Positions 9,895-18,898 of a DNA stretch of 64,000 nucleotides are shown here, in pieces. Each line of letters begins with the position of its first letter. Positions within the stretch are counted from its first letter, which is position 1. Origin of the DNA: Planctomycetes bacterium TMED75 (GTDB lineage Bacteria; Planctomycetota; Phycisphaerae; Phycisphaerales; SM1A02). A model generated the notes under the pieces. The model did not search any database. It was not told the DNA's origin and was given only the letters and a program-made list of their open reading frames with translations. Made by a program: the position numbers and the translations under genes. The DNA lies in contig NHEC01000014.1 in NCBI GenBank assembly GCA_002171655.1, forward strand, positions 19,641 through 83,640, given 5' to 3'.

Positions 9895-10458
9895 CTATCG
9901 GCGCATCGAGCCTTCAATGGACTGGATCTCTTGGGCAAAGTCGTTGAGCTCAAAGCCAGTCGTCCCAAGAATAGGCGCAAAGGCTATGCCGTAGTTATCA
10001 GATCCATTCAAGTCGTCCACAAATTCAAGTTGCCCGCTCGCCCCCGCATCGAGCAGAGCGAAGAGGACCGTATCACGGTCGGACGCTGGCTCGAGATCAA
10101 TGCCGAGTTCGGGAAGAGCAGATCCATCTGATGCCGCAATCAAGCCGCTGGAATCTCCACGCATGGGCTCACGACCGGATGAATCCAGAACAAGTCGAGC
10201 CATGACCGCAAAGGCGAGGAGGACACACGCTGCCAACGCGATTCGACCCCAGACCAGAACCGGACGCGACTGGGTGGGGAATTGAAGCAGTGTCTCAGAA
10301 GACTCGTGCTGTTCAAGAAGATCGACTGAAGCCAGATAGATTCGCTCTGCCAGCTCGTCATCACCGCGGACCGCACCCGCATAGGACTCCAATCCATCAA
10401 GTATCTCAGCCTTGTCGGCTTCGGAAAGAGGAGCATGATCTTGGGATTCATGAGTCAT
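9895..10458 (-). CDS. single-pass membrane protein, candidate anti-sigma factor
   Basis: The 187-residue protein has an acidic, helical cytoplasmic N-terminal part (about 1-68), one clear membrane helix (about 71-90, GRIALAACVLLAFAVMARLV) and an acidic periplasmic part. It lies 119 bases downstream of an ECF sigma factor gene on the same strand, and this topology and position are those of ECF anti-sigma factors. No zinc-binding HxxxCxxC motif is present in the N-terminal part, so it is not a ZAS-type protein. The assignment rests on context; no domain could be recognised directly. Confidence 0.65.
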   Translation of the reverse strand: MTHESQDHAPLSEADKAEILDGLESYAGAVRGDDELAERIYLASVDLLEQHESSETLLQFPTQSRPVLVWGRIALAACVLLAFAVMARLVLDSSGREPMRGDSSGLIAASDGSALPELGIDLEPASDRDTVLFALLDAGASGQLEFVDDLNGSDNYGIAFAPILGTTGFELNDFAQEIQSIEGSMRR

Positions 10459-10538
10459 GACAGTTTGATTTCATCAGTTCGGAATGCAGGAGGGGTGCGT
10501 TTGAGCCCTCTCGATGAGGTCTGGATCACTGATTAGAA

Positions 10539-10553
10539 CGCCCCTTCGGGGCG
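10539..10553 (-). terminator. small GC-rich hairpin between sigma factor and membrane protein genes
   Basis: A 6-bp perfect GC stem with a three-base loop lies in the 119-base gap after the ECF sigma gene. On the minus strand it is followed by TTCTAATC, a poor T-tract. It may weaken read-through or stabilise the upstream transcript. Confidence 0.3.
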
Positions 10554-10577
10554 GTGATTGCATGAAAAAGAGGGAAT

Positions 10578-11153
10578 CTAGCTGCTGGAAGGAGGTTTTT
10601 TATCTTTTTCCATCAGAGAGCGCAGTTTTCGGAGTGCTCGATGATGCCGAGCAAGCAAGGTTCCGATCGGCTCTTGTAAAAGGGTCTCTATATGTCGAAA
10701 AGACATCCCCCCCACATGCCGCAAGTCGATGATCTGTCGCTCCTTGGCTGATAACTGATCCAATGCCATGGCCAGTGCTCGACGGTCACTGTCATCGAAA
10801 AGGGGATCATCTGGTGCGGAAGAGTCATCAAGCAGGGCCATAACTTCGTTGGAAGTTGGGCGCGCATGCCTCTTTCTTCGCCGCATTTCATCACGCAATC
10901 GATTCATTGCGATCCGAAACAACCAGGCTTCGAAGCGACCGGTCTCCTCATAGCCATCAGTGATCTTCGAAGCCACGGTACAGAAGGTGGATTGGGTCAG
11001 CTCTTCGGCAAGTTCGGGATCACCACACTGGACTCGGATCAGACCGAATACCCGGGGGCCATAGCAGTGAACGATTGAACGCCAGGCCTCCTGGTCGCCC
11101 GTTGAGGCTCGTCGAAGCAATTCGGCGATGTCATCAGGAGATTCTGGATCCAT
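10578..11153 (-). CDS. ECF-family RNA polymerase sigma factor
   Basis: Extracytoplasmic-function sigma factor with the two expected domains. Region 2 spans about residues 10-85, including GRFEAWLFRIAMNRLRDEMRR, the promoter-melting and -10-binding helix. Region 4 spans about 125-180, with LSAKERQIIDLRHVGGMSFRHIETLL as helix-turn-helix. I place the start at the ATG at 11153 (MDPESPDDIAELLRR), the usual ECF beginning; the frame stays open upstream to a TTG at 11198 that has no good ribosome-binding site. The two genes that follow encode a one-helix membrane protein and an exported coiled-coil protein, suggesting a sigma/anti-sigma/sensor unit. Confidence 0.93.
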   Translation of the reverse strand: MDPESPDDIAELLRRASTGDQEAWRSIVHCYGPRVFGLIRVQCGDPELAEELTQSTFCTVASKITDGYEETGRFEAWLFRIAMNRLRDEMRRRKRHARPTSNEVMALLDDSSAPDDPLFDDSDRRALAMALDQLSAKERQIIDLRHVGGMSFRHIETLLQEPIGTLLARHHRALRKLRSLMEKDKKPPSSS

Positions 11154-11298
11154 GGCAAAGAGGTCTCGCAGGCGTTGAAGGTGCCTTGGAGAGAGCAAGG
11201 GATGAGAAAAACTACCCCTTTGTCATCGGATGGCTGCAGGTTTGATCAGGAGGATTGGAGGTAATCCAGTTGAATAAGAGCGCGAAACCAGAGGCAAT

Positions 11299-12834
11299 TC
11301 AGTGCGGCAGGGAGGAATCACCGAATCCACCGGCCCCGTATTCCTGCTCGGCCGACATGTGACTCCGATCACGGTACCGAGTGGATGCACCATCCCAAAC
11401 GAGATGGACCGTTCCAGTCGGTCCGTTTCGCTGCTTTGCGATGATGATTTCACCAACCCCGACCCGATCAGGATTTGCAACGGCCCAATCTGGATCATGC
11501 CTGTGGTAGTACTCCTCCCGATGAAGCATCATCACCACGTCAGCATCCTGCTCGATTGATCCAGATTCACGCAGATCGCTGAGGCGAGGGCGATGGCCCT
11601 CGCGTTGCTCTGCCGCACGATTGAGCTGACTGAGACAGATCACCGGGACTTCGAGCTCACGGGCCATCGCCTTCACACCACGGCTCAATTCAGAAACTTC
11701 TTGCTGCCGGCTTTCAGTACGTCCGCCGGCGTGCATCAGCTGAAGGTAGTCGATCACGAGAAGCTTGATCCCGAAGCGCTCCTTCATCCGTCGCGCCTTG
11801 GAACGCAGTTGGAGCAGTGAGAGACCCGGGGTGTCATCGATGTACAAGGGAGATTGCTTGAGCTCGTCGCATGCGGCGAAGATCTTCGAGAAATCCTCGG
11901 TTCGCAGCATGTTGCGGCGGAGTCTCTGCGAATCGATGCCTCCGCGGGCACAGATGAGTCTCTGCACCAGCTGCTGGCGGCCCATTTCGAGCGAGAAAAT
12001 GACGGCAGGGTGTTCCGCCATGGCGACGTGCTCGATCATGTTCAAGGCCACTGCCGTCTTACCCATTGAAGGACGGGCGGCAAGGATGATCAGCTCTCCT
12101 GGCTGCAATCCGTTGGTCAATTCGTCGAGATCCATGAACCCCGAGGGCAGACCGGTCATTGATCGGCCTTCATTGTCCTCGATCGCACGAATTGCTTCAT
12201 CAAGCAGTGAGCCCAGATCCTGAGCCGAAGCATGTTCGCGCTTCTGTGCGATGTGGAAGATTCTCTGCTCTGCCTGCTCGAGGATCTCCTGAGCCTCTTC
12301 CGTACTCGTGTGGGCCTCGACAAGCGTTGTACCGGCCGCTTCGATCAATTCCCTCAAGGTTGCCTTCTCGCGAACGATTCGAGCGTAGTAGGGAGCATTT
12401 GATGCACTGGGCACGCTTTCCGCCAGCTTGACGATGTATTCGATCCCCCCCACATCCTCAAGAAGATCGGTATCGATGAGTCGCTGAGTCAGCTGCTCGC
12501 CATCAAGCGCGCCGTTCTTGTCGTACAGCTCGATCATCGTTTCGAAGAGCACTTGGTGCGCAGCACGATAGAAGTCTCCACCAGTGGAGACGATGGGAAT
12601 CACCTCGGGAATGACCGAGTGGTCCCACAGCATGGCACCAAGCAGACTCATCTCGGCTCCAGGTGCATGTGGAGGCAGCGCCTCGATGAGTCGGGTCAGA
12701 TCCCTGCCACCAAGGCCGGTGCCAAGCCCTGATTGTGCGCCAGATCGGGCAAGCGAAGACTCCCTTTCCGCTCGACCACCACTCCCCTTCCAGGGGCCAC
12801 CTTCGTCGGAGGTTGTATCACCACGAACACTCAT
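11299..12834 (-). CDS. dnaB: replicative DNA helicase
   Basis: Hexameric 5'-3' helicase that unwinds DNA at the replication fork. The N-terminal helical domain (about 45-155) is followed by a linker and the RecA-like C-terminal domain with Walker A ARPSMGKT, the VIFSLEM segment, Walker B LLVIDYLQLM and the SLSQLNR-type motif (VICLSQLNRAAEQR). The C-terminus reads EIIIAKQRNGPTG, as in canonical DnaB. The first 45 residues are Gly/Ser/Arg-rich and probably disordered, longer than in E. coli DnaB. No intein is present. A terminator separates it from the HU-like gene upstream. Confidence 0.97.
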   Translation of the reverse strand: MSVRGDTTSDEGGPWKGSGGRAERESSLARSGAQSGLGTGLGGRDLTRLIEALPPHAPGAEMSLLGAMLWDHSVIPEVIPIVSTGGDFYRAAHQVLFETMIELYDKNGALDGEQLTQRLIDTDLLEDVGGIEYIVKLAESVPSASNAPYYARIVREKATLRELIEAAGTTLVEAHTSTEEAQEILEQAEQRIFHIAQKREHASAQDLGSLLDEAIRAIEDNEGRSMTGLPSGFMDLDELTNGLQPGELIILAARPSMGKTAVALNMIEHVAMAEHPAVIFSLEMGRQQLVQRLICARGGIDSQRLRRNMLRTEDFSKIFAACDELKQSPLYIDDTPGLSLLQLRSKARRMKERFGIKLLVIDYLQLMHAGGRTESRQQEVSELSRGVKAMARELEVPVICLSQLNRAAEQREGHRPRLSDLRESGSIEQDADVVMMLHREEYYHRHDPDWAVANPDRVGVGEIIIAKQRNGPTGTVHLVWDGASTRYRDRSHMSAEQEYGAGGFGDSSLPH

Positions 12835-12928
12835 GTCTCAGGATATGACCAGCTCACATGGGGATTCTGACGATTGCGTCAGTTCATCCACGCAAATTGA
12901 TTTGAAAGAGTGGAAAAGTGGTCTCGGT

Positions 12929-12963
12929 AAAAAAAACGGCTCCTGATCATCAGGAGCCGTTTT
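12929..12963 (-). terminator. rho-independent terminator after the HU-family gene
   Basis: CGGCTCCTGAT and ATCAGGAGCCG form a near-perfect stem, flanked by eight A on the plus-strand left side and four T on the right. Read on the minus strand it is a GC stem followed by T8, a strong intrinsic terminator 28 bases after the HU-like stop codon. The flanking A and T runs could make it work in both directions. Confidence 0.9.
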
Positions 12964-12991
12964 ACACATCACGATTGGTTGGTGGCTTGAG

Positions 12992-13333
12992 TCAGTCCAC
13001 CGAGTCAGCGGTCGTGACAACCTCGATGTTCAACTCCTGTTCGACATCGGGTTGTTCGAGTGTCTCACGCATGAGTCGTCCCACCTTGAACTTCACGGTA
13101 CGTCGTGCAGGTACATGCACGCGTTCGAGAGTCTTGGGGTTCTGGGCGACTCGTGGTGCTCGATCTTTGATCTCGAAGACTCCGAAATCCCTGAATTCAA
13201 GGCGATTGCCTCGACCAAGTTCGTCGATGACCTGATCCAAAAAGGCTTGGACGGTCTTCTTGACATCCGCTCGACGTTGTTGGGTCGTGTCGGCGATTCG
13301 GTCGATGAGGTCTTTTTTAGTTGTGGTTGCCAT
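12992..13333 (-). CDS. HU/IHF-family DNA-binding protein
   Basis: Small nucleoid-associated protein that bends and compacts DNA as a dimer. The 113-residue product has the HU fold: N-terminal helices TKKDLIDRIADTTQQ, then LEFRDFGVFEIKDRAPR and the beta-arm region with RVAQNPKTLERVHVPARRTVKFKVG. The arm reads QNPKTLERVHVP rather than the RNPRTGEEI of E. coli HU, with Pro in the intercalating position area. An acidic C-terminal extension of about 20 residues (EQPDVEQELNIEVVTTADSVD) is unusual for HU. The start is the ATG at 13333, with AAGGGG about ten bases upstream; six in-frame codons before it are left out. Confidence 0.94.
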   Translation of the reverse strand: MATTTKKDLIDRIADTTQQRRADVKKTVQAFLDQVIDELGRGNRLEFRDFGVFEIKDRAPRVAQNPKTLERVHVPARRTVKFKVGRLMRETLEQPDVEQELNIEVVTTADSVD

Positions 13334-13429
13334 GCGCGGGCCCCTTAACACGGGTCATCTCTGTACCAATCATTCAGACCAAGCTTCCGGCATTGGGATC
13401 TGAAGGAATGGGGATCAGCAAAGGCCCAC

Positions 13430-13453
13430 AAAAAACCAACACCCACGTGCTGG
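13430..13453 (-). terminator. rho-independent terminator after the small lipoprotein gene
   Basis: On the minus strand CCAGCAC-GTGG-GTGTTGG (7 bp, one G-U pair) is followed by TTTTTT. It lies about 85 bases past the lipoprotein stop codon and upstream of the HU-like gene, so it should separate the two transcription units. Confidence 0.75.
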
Positions 13454-13537
13454 CACAGCTCTGCTGATCCGCAATGACGAGTATCGTCAGATGGATGCCG
13501 GGGGTCAAGCCTTCATATCGGACTACGAATGCTTCGG

Positions 13538-13918
13538 TCAGCGGGAAATGCGCTTGACCGCGTAGGTGGTGTCCTGATAGACGTTGAACGGACGTCCGAC
13601 AGAAGTGAACTGCCGATCAAATATGAGGCGTTCGTAGCCATCCTCGACCCGCTCGAAAGGGGTTTCCCGGGTCCCTAGCCTGGAGTCGTTGCGACCGCTG
13701 AAGGGTCCAAACTCAGCGCCAGTTTCAGGCAAGCCTGCCATCAATTGGACCATTCGCAGCTCACCTGAAGGGACCACCAACGAACAGGAACTGGGAATGA
13801 GGGCCGCTGAAGAGGTTTTTGTCTGCTGAGAAGCGCATCCTGAGCCCATGAGGACCAGTCCACCTGCGAGCAGGGTGGGAGCGACGCCTTTGCAAAGAAG
13901 AGAGACCAGTCTCATCAT
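13538..13918 (-). CDS. small putative lipoprotein, function unknown
   Basis: A 126-residue protein starting with two Met codons, a hydrophobic signal (about 11-24) and a Cys28 in the sequence LMGSGCAS, which resembles but does not fully match a lipobox. The mature part is polar, with no domain I recognise. The C-terminal third, YERLIFDRQFTSVGRPFNVYQDTTY, is the most regular section and looks like short beta strands. It lies between hldE and the HU-like gene, with its own terminator. Confidence 0.7.
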   Translation of the reverse strand: MMRLVSLLCKGVAPTLLAGGLVLMGSGCASQQTKTSSAALIPSSCSLVVPSGELRMVQLMAGLPETGAEFGPFSGRNDSRLGTRETPFERVEDGYERLIFDRQFTSVGRPFNVYQDTTYAVKRISR

Positions 13919-14127
13919 CGGATCCTCGTTTTCGTATTTCAGAGCTCAAAGCCGCCTCGGGCGACAAATAACGGGAATCAGGCAATCAGCTGCTGGCTGA
14001 GCCTTCCAGTCGGTTCACTTCATGGTGACACGACCTTGTGGCCAGTCCAGACGAAATCCGAGCCTTGCCGGCGGATGGGAGTAAAGGCCACGCCTTCAGG
14101 GGATCACTCAAGGTCCTAGAACGCGAA

Positions 14128-15660
14128 TCAGGGTTCCGACCTGATCCGTTCGATCAGGGCGCTGGATCCCAGGCCAGGCCTCAAGGCTAATACGCGTACC
14201 TCGACACCAAGTTCGTTGAGCAGGTCAAACTCCGCGATCTCTTCCGGAGCATAATCCCCACCTTTGACGTAGACATCAGGACGGACTGCCTTGATCAACT
14301 CATGAGCTCCTGGCTCCTCGAAGACCACCAGATAATCGATGCACTTGAGCTCGCCGAGAATTTCAAGACGCTCTTGCTGTGTGAAGATCGGCCGATCTGG
14401 TCCCTTAAGGGCTGCAACCTGGTGATCGGAATTGAGGCCGACAACCAGAACATCACCTACCAGGCTGGCTTCACGGAGGTAGGCAACGTGACCCGCATGA
14501 ATGACATCAAAGCAGCCATTGGTCAGTACGATCCGACGCCCCTGAGAACGCAACCGATCAAGTTCCTCAACTAACTGACCGAGCTCGCGATGATTGGACG
14601 CCCCGCCAGGAACCTCATGGAGAAGCGCATGTCGAAGTTCATGAAGTGGAATCGGCCGGACCCCGAAAGTTTCGACTTCCAGACCGGCTGCGACATTGGC
14701 CAAGTGAATGGAATCTACGGGATCAAGTGAATGGGCGTACGAGGCCGCGAGGACTGCAAGAACCACATCGCCAGCCCCCGTGACGTCATAGACATTGCGA
14801 ACGCGAGTCGGGATGTGAACTGGACTTGACTGAGCGTTGTGAGCAAGAACCGCACCCTCCCGGTCGATGGTAACCACGACCTGCTCAATGCCGAGAGAAC
14901 TACGCAAGGCGGCAGCGAGTCGTTTGCCACGGGCCACTCCTCCGTCATCCGATGAGACCTGTTCAATCGAATCACCAAGGACCAACTCGGCTTCACTTCG
15001 GTTGGGCGTGATCAGATTGGCGCCGGAGTAGAGTTCGTATGAAGTGCGTGGAGCGGGATCGACCAGAACTGGAACGCCATGCTTGGAAGCGAGACGAATC
15101 ACTTCCTGACAGACATGTTCGGAGCAGACCCCTTTTCCGTAATCCTCGATGCAGATGACATCGCTTCCAGTAATTGCTGCTTCGAAGCCATTGAGAAGTG
15201 CCGCCTCCATCGCAGTTGAGAGTGGAGCGGTGGATTCAAAGTCCAGACGAAACATCTTCTGAGGGTGCCGATGCTGTGCAAGGCCCACCAGGCTTTGTTT
15301 CACCGTGGTTGGCCTCGTTTCATCGGTGGTCAGACCGCTGACATCACAACCGATCTCTTCCAGACCAGCTCTCAGAAGCCTGCCTTCAGAATCATTGCCG
15401 ACCACTCCGACACAATGAACCTCACCGCCCAGCGCCGTGAGGCATGCCGCAACGTTTCCCGATCCGCCCGGTGTGCTGCATACATCCTGGTGCGAACGAG
15501 CACGCAGGATGGGGACGGGAGCCTCGGGGCTCAGACGTTCAACCGTTCCCTTGATTTGCTGATCAAGCATGAAATCGCCGACCAGCAGCACTTTGAAGGA
15601 GCTGAATTCATCAACCGCCCGACACAGCTTGAGAAAAATGTTTTCTGGATCCGCATTCAT
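14128..15660 (-). CDS. hldE: bifunctional heptose 7-phosphate kinase / heptose 1-phosphate adenylyltransferase
   Basis: Makes ADP-heptose precursors for the lipopolysaccharide inner core. The N-terminal ribokinase-like domain (about 1-325) contains VLLVGDFMLDQQIKGTVERL, TPGGSGNVAACLTALGG and the ATP-site DVTGAGDVVLAVLAA. The C-terminal cytidylyltransferase-fold domain (about 360-510) contains TNGCFDVIHAGHVAYL and later VYVKGGDYAPEEI. Both active regions look complete. The start is the ATG at 15660, eleven bases after the lpxK stop; a further 28 in-frame codons upstream would overlap lpxK and are not used. It is the last gene of the LPS cluster. Confidence 0.96.
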   Translation of the reverse strand: MNADPENIFLKLCRAVDEFSSFKVLLVGDFMLDQQIKGTVERLSPEAPVPILRARSHQDVCSTPGGSGNVAACLTALGGEVHCVGVVGNDSEGRLLRAGLEEIGCDVSGLTTDETRPTTVKQSLVGLAQHRHPQKMFRLDFESTAPLSTAMEAALLNGFEAAITGSDVICIEDYGKGVCSEHVCQEVIRLASKHGVPVLVDPAPRTSYELYSGANLITPNRSEAELVLGDSIEQVSSDDGGVARGKRLAAALRSSLGIEQVVVTIDREGAVLAHNAQSSPVHIPTRVRNVYDVTGAGDVVLAVLAASYAHSLDPVDSIHLANVAAGLEVETFGVRPIPLHELRHALLHEVPGGASNHRELGQLVEELDRLRSQGRRIVLTNGCFDVIHAGHVAYLREASLVGDVLVVGLNSDHQVAALKGPDRPIFTQQERLEILGELKCIDYLVVFEEPGAHELIKAVRPDVYVKGGDYAPEEIAEFDLLNELGVEVRVLALRPGLGSSALIERIRSEP

Positions 15661-15670
15661 GAGAACCAGT

Positions 15671-16714
15671 CTACAGCGCGATCGGCTTTCCACAGGCCGT
15701 GGAAAGTGCTTGTTCCAGCTGATCCTGACCGCGGGTGAATTCAATACTGACCTCTGGAACGAGGATGGGGATATTCTCGGTGGTCACCAGCTCGGTTTCC
15801 CTCAGCTTTACCCAATCCTTGGCCGGTACCAACAGTCCGTCACAGTCCTTTGCGAGGGACCGGATCCGGTTGATCTCCGCGGAATCGTACAGGGCATGGT
15901 CTCGAAGGGCTCGATGGAAAACCACATCGAATCCCTCCCGTCGCACATGAGACTCGAACGCTGCAGGATTGCCGAGGCCACTGACGATGCCGATACGAGT
16001 GAGGGGGAGCTCGGAGGACGTGGCGAGACGATGCAGAAGCTGCCCATTGGAGTACACATCGATGCCCGACCAGACATGGCGCGCCCACGCATCGGGACCG
16101 GAGCCTCGATGGCGGAGGACCGACTCGAATACAACGTCGTCGGTCTTGGAGTCCGCGGCGTTAGTCACCAGAACCAGGTCCGCTCGTTGTATCCGGCTGG
16201 CTGGCTCACGCAACCAACCATGAGGCAGCAGGTCACCATCCAGAGCGGGCCTCGACGCATCCACCAGGACGATGTCGAGGTCTCGGTGCAGACAACGATG
16301 CTGAAAACCATCATCGAGAAGCAGGACGTCGAATGAACCCGGGGAGGACTCAAGCATGGAAAGTGCCGACCCAGCACGATCCGCTCCGACCAGCACCGGG
16401 ATTTTTTCCAGACGCATTCGATACTCGATGGCTTCATCAGAGCCGTTGGTCTCATCGGCTCTGTATCCACGGAGTGCGACTCCCGGAGCTCCTCCAGAGT
16501 CTGCGATTGCTTGGGCGAATCTGGTGGTCACTGGGGTCTTGCCGGTGCCTCCGGCAGTGAGATTACCGATGGAGATAACCGGAACTGGAAGCTGTATCGG
16601 TGTGAGGTTCGCCATTCGCCTGGCAGAAACCCGTTCACCAAGTCCGTAGAGTCGTGCTGCAACCCAGGACAAGGGGCTCAATGAGTTTGGCAGTGGACCG
16701 CCTTCAGCCTTCAT
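15671..16714 (-). CDS. lpxK: tetraacyldisaccharide 4'-kinase (lipid A biosynthesis)
   Basis: Phosphorylates the 4' position of the lipid A disaccharide at the inner membrane, the sixth step of lipid A synthesis. Walker A AGGTGKT at about residues 54-60 is preceded by VPVISIGNLT, as in the family, and DVLLLDDGFQHRCLHRDLDIVLVDA holds the characteristic DDGFQH catalytic motif. Length 347 is normal. It overlaps the upstream membrane protein gene by 11 bases and is followed by hldE, which supports a complete lipopolysaccharide with heptose in this organism. Confidence 0.97.
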   Translation of the reverse strand: MKAEGGPLPNSLSPLSWVAARLYGLGERVSARRMANLTPIQLPVPVISIGNLTAGGTGKTPVTTRFAQAIADSGGAPGVALRGYRADETNGSDEAIEYRMRLEKIPVLVGADRAGSALSMLESSPGSFDVLLLDDGFQHRCLHRDLDIVLVDASRPALDGDLLPHGWLREPASRIQRADLVLVTNAADSKTDDVVFESVLRHRGSGPDAWARHVWSGIDVYSNGQLLHRLATSSELPLTRIGIVSGLGNPAAFESHVRREGFDVVFHRALRDHALYDSAEINRIRSLAKDCDGLLVPAKDWVKLRETELVTTENIPILVPEVSIEFTRGQDQLEQALSTACGKPIAL

Positions 16715-17132
16715 CGGTGCCGTCTCTTTCGTTGATCGAAACCGAATCCTGTGACGATTGCCTCAGATTAGATTGGATTTCCTGAGCTGCCAACAAGGCA
16801 TCCTGCAGGAGCATCCGACGGTAAATGAAAAAACTGTTGAGAACATCCATACCAACCAGAAGCACAAAGAGGAAAAGAAGTCCGATTGCCGCCAGCCACG
16901 AGTTGACGTAATCGGCAGGGCTGATTTCCGAGTCGACGAAGGATGCCGCCCTGACCAGAGCAAAGATGGCGAGTGCGGCAAGCACCAGTGAGGCTCGCCG
17001 AATACCGCGGCGTGAGGGCTCGACGTCCCGCCGACCGAGTCGCTGCCAGTACCACGCACAGGTGAGCAGCAGCAGGCCACCCAGGCCAATGCTGAGAAAG
17101 GGTGACATGTCAATCTGGGCGAGCAACATCAT
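16704..17132 (-). CDS. small three-helix membrane protein, function unknown
   Basis: Residues 10-29, 47-65 and about 80-100 are predicted membrane helices. The C-terminal 40 residues are hydrophilic and probably cytoplasmic (LLAAQEIQSNLRQSSQDS). I do not recognise a family. It is tightly packed between maf (4-base overlap) and lpxK (11-base overlap), which points to co-translation with the LPS genes, but no enzymatic motif is visible. Confidence 0.75.
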   Translation of the reverse strand: MMLLAQIDMSPFLSIGLGGLLLLTCAWYWQRLGRRDVEPSRRGIRRASLVLAALAIFALVRAASFVDSEISPADYVNSWLAAIGLLFLFVLLVGMDVLNSFFIYRRMLLQDALLAAQEIQSNLRQSSQDSVSINERDGTDEG

Positions 17133-17740
17133 GGACCACCATTGAGCAAGCGTTCAAGCTGTGGACGCAACCGCCGAATGGGAAGGCCCATGACCGTCGA
17201 GGGATCACCCACACAGGACACCGGCCAGCCTGCAGCCACTCGATCGGCAAGATTGTACCCGCCAGATTTTCCTTGCCACTCAGGTGAGTCGAGATATTTC
17301 TCAAGGAGATGGCCGTCCAAGGACCCCATGCTGACGTCGGCGACATCGCACCAGATGGATCGCGACATGCTATCCCGATCAAGCAAGGCCACACCGGTGA
17401 TGGTCCGGTGGCTGGATCCAATTAAAGCCGTAAGCATCTGCTCGGCCTCAGACCGGTTGCCTGGCTTGCCAAGCACTTTCCCATCAAGCTCGCACATGGT
17501 GTCGGCGGCGAGCAGGATCCCCCGGGAACCAAGCTCGGTGTCGTCCTGTTCCAAAAGGTTTCGATGGACACCAAGCGCCTTGAACCACGCACGAGCCGCG
17601 CAGATACCGAGCACACTTTGTTCGGTGAAACGAAGCTGATCGTCATCCAGGCAAGAACTTATACAGGTGGGGTTGAAGCCAGCCTCCTGCAAAAGCTGTT
17701 TTCTACGAGGCGATGAACTCGCCAACCAGAGAGTTCTCAT
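17129..17740 (-). CDS. maf: Maf-family nucleoside triphosphate pyrophosphatase
   Basis: House-cleaning enzyme that hydrolyses non-canonical or modified pyrimidine NTPs. The signature LASSSPRRKQLLQEAGF is at residues 6-22, and ILLAADTMCELDGKVLGKP carries the catalytic Asp region. Family members have about 190-210 residues; this one has 203. The C-terminus keeps GDPSTVMGLPIRRL, matching the family end. The start overlaps the stop of the GT9 gene (ATGA). Confidence 0.96.
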   Translation of the reverse strand: MRTLWLASSSPRRKQLLQEAGFNPTCISSCLDDDQLRFTEQSVLGICAARAWFKALGVHRNLLEQDDTELGSRGILLAADTMCELDGKVLGKPGNRSEAEQMLTALIGSSHRTITGVALLDRDSMSRSIWCDVADVSMGSLDGHLLEKYLDSPEWQGKSGGYNLADRVAAGWPVSCVGDPSTVMGLPIRRLRPQLERLLNGGP

Positions 17741-18783
17741 CAGCGGGCCCCAAGACGGTCGAGCGCATGTTCCAGCACCTGATCGAGGGCAATACCGTCA
17801 AGTGAGTTGGTCGATGTACTGGACGCACGATAGTCATGACCCGAGCCCGTGGCTGTCGGAGGGCGGAGGACGTGCTCAAGCGCTCCATAAGGGCCTACTT
17901 CCTCAGGATCCGTAGGACCAAACAGCCCGACTAATGGACGTGAAAAACCCACCGCGATGTGAAGTGGAGCGGAGTCGTTGGCCACGACTAGATTTGCGCC
18001 TTGAATTATGGCAAGCAGCTCCCCCACGCTGGTTCGACCGGCGAGCGAAGCGACTCGAACTCCAGAAACGCCAACCGAGGCAGCAATTTCATCAATGGAG
18101 GCCTGCTCAGAGGAGCTGCCCACGAGTACAAAGTCACGGTGGCCATGCGCGGCCAGGGAGCCCATCAACTCGCACCAGCGTTCTCGAGGCCATTCCTTGC
18201 TGGCCCATCGGCTGCGGGGGGCGAGCACGATGTATGGGGCACCTGGATTCTGGGGGTGCAGACGCCACTGCTGCGATGAGGCGTCAGGCACGTGAAGACT
18301 CATGTCCATCTTGACCGGAACGCCGATCCCAGAAATCAGAGCCATGGTCCGATCGACAACATGCCGTTGCGAGCAAGGTATCCGGTCGGTTAAAAACACC
18401 CATCCGAATTCAGCTGCCCTGGCAAATCCAACTCTGCGCGGCGCTCCAGAAAACCAGGCAAACAGGCCGCTGCGAGCAAGTCCCTGGCAATCAAGGACCA
18501 GATCCCATCCAGGCCGAGACAGACTTCGCAGATAGGCAAGCGTCTTGAGGAGCCTTCGAGGGGACTTCCAAGCACCTCTGAGTGCCTGGCGAGGAAATGG
18601 AACCACCTCGTCAAGAGCTGGATGCGCTGAAACCGCCTCCGAAAACTCTTCTTGTATCAGCCAACCGATTCGGGCATCAGGCCACGCAGAGCGAAGCGAA
18701 GCCAGAACTGGGACCGTCCTGCAGACGTCACCAAGGGCACTGGGGCGGATGATGAGGATTGAGCTAGGGGTAGAATCAGTCAT
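17740..18783 (-). CDS. glycosyltransferase family 9 (lipopolysaccharide heptosyltransferase-like)
   Basis: Likely transfers a heptose or similar sugar to the LPS core on the cytoplasmic face of the inner membrane. GT9 features are clear: N-terminal ILIIRPSALGDVCRTVPVL, APYIVLAPRSRWASKEWPRERW at the domain junction, and the nucleotide-sugar-binding end GANLVVANDSAPLHIAVG followed by LVGLFGPTDPEEVGPYG. The ATG at 18783 gives the usual short N-terminus; an ATG at 18819 adds 12 residues with no family counterpart. A TATACT -10-like hexamer (18837-18842, minus strand) lies just upstream. Whether it is a WaaC, WaaF or WaaQ type cannot be told. Confidence 0.9.
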   Translation of the reverse strand: MTDSTPSSILIIRPSALGDVCRTVPVLASLRSAWPDARIGWLIQEEFSEAVSAHPALDEVVPFPRQALRGAWKSPRRLLKTLAYLRSLSRPGWDLVLDCQGLARSGLFAWFSGAPRRVGFARAAEFGWVFLTDRIPCSQRHVVDRTMALISGIGVPVKMDMSLHVPDASSQQWRLHPQNPGAPYIVLAPRSRWASKEWPRERWCELMGSLAAHGHRDFVLVGSSSEQASIDEIAASVGVSGVRVASLAGRTSVGELLAIIQGANLVVANDSAPLHIAVGFSRPLVGLFGPTDPEEVGPYGALEHVLRPPTATGSGHDYRASSTSTNSLDGIALDQVLEHALDRLGAR

Positions 18784-18868
18784 CAAGTTCTCAGGGACTG
18801 CATAATCAGATGCAGCCATCGAAGCATCCTTCGCGAAGTATACGACGGGAGTCGACTCGGCAGTGTTC

Positions 18869-18898
18869 TTGACAGATACAGGGCGTTGGGACCATAGT
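18869..18898 (+). promoter_or_regulatory. sigma-70-like promoter for the Ser/Thr kinase gene
   Basis: A perfect -35 TTGACA (18869-18874) is separated by 18 bases from CATAGT (18893-18898; four of six matches to TATAAT). Transcription would start near 18905, about 60-70 bases before the non-canonical start candidates discussed for the kinase. It is divergent from the -10-like TATACT of the GT9 operon. Confidence 0.6.
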
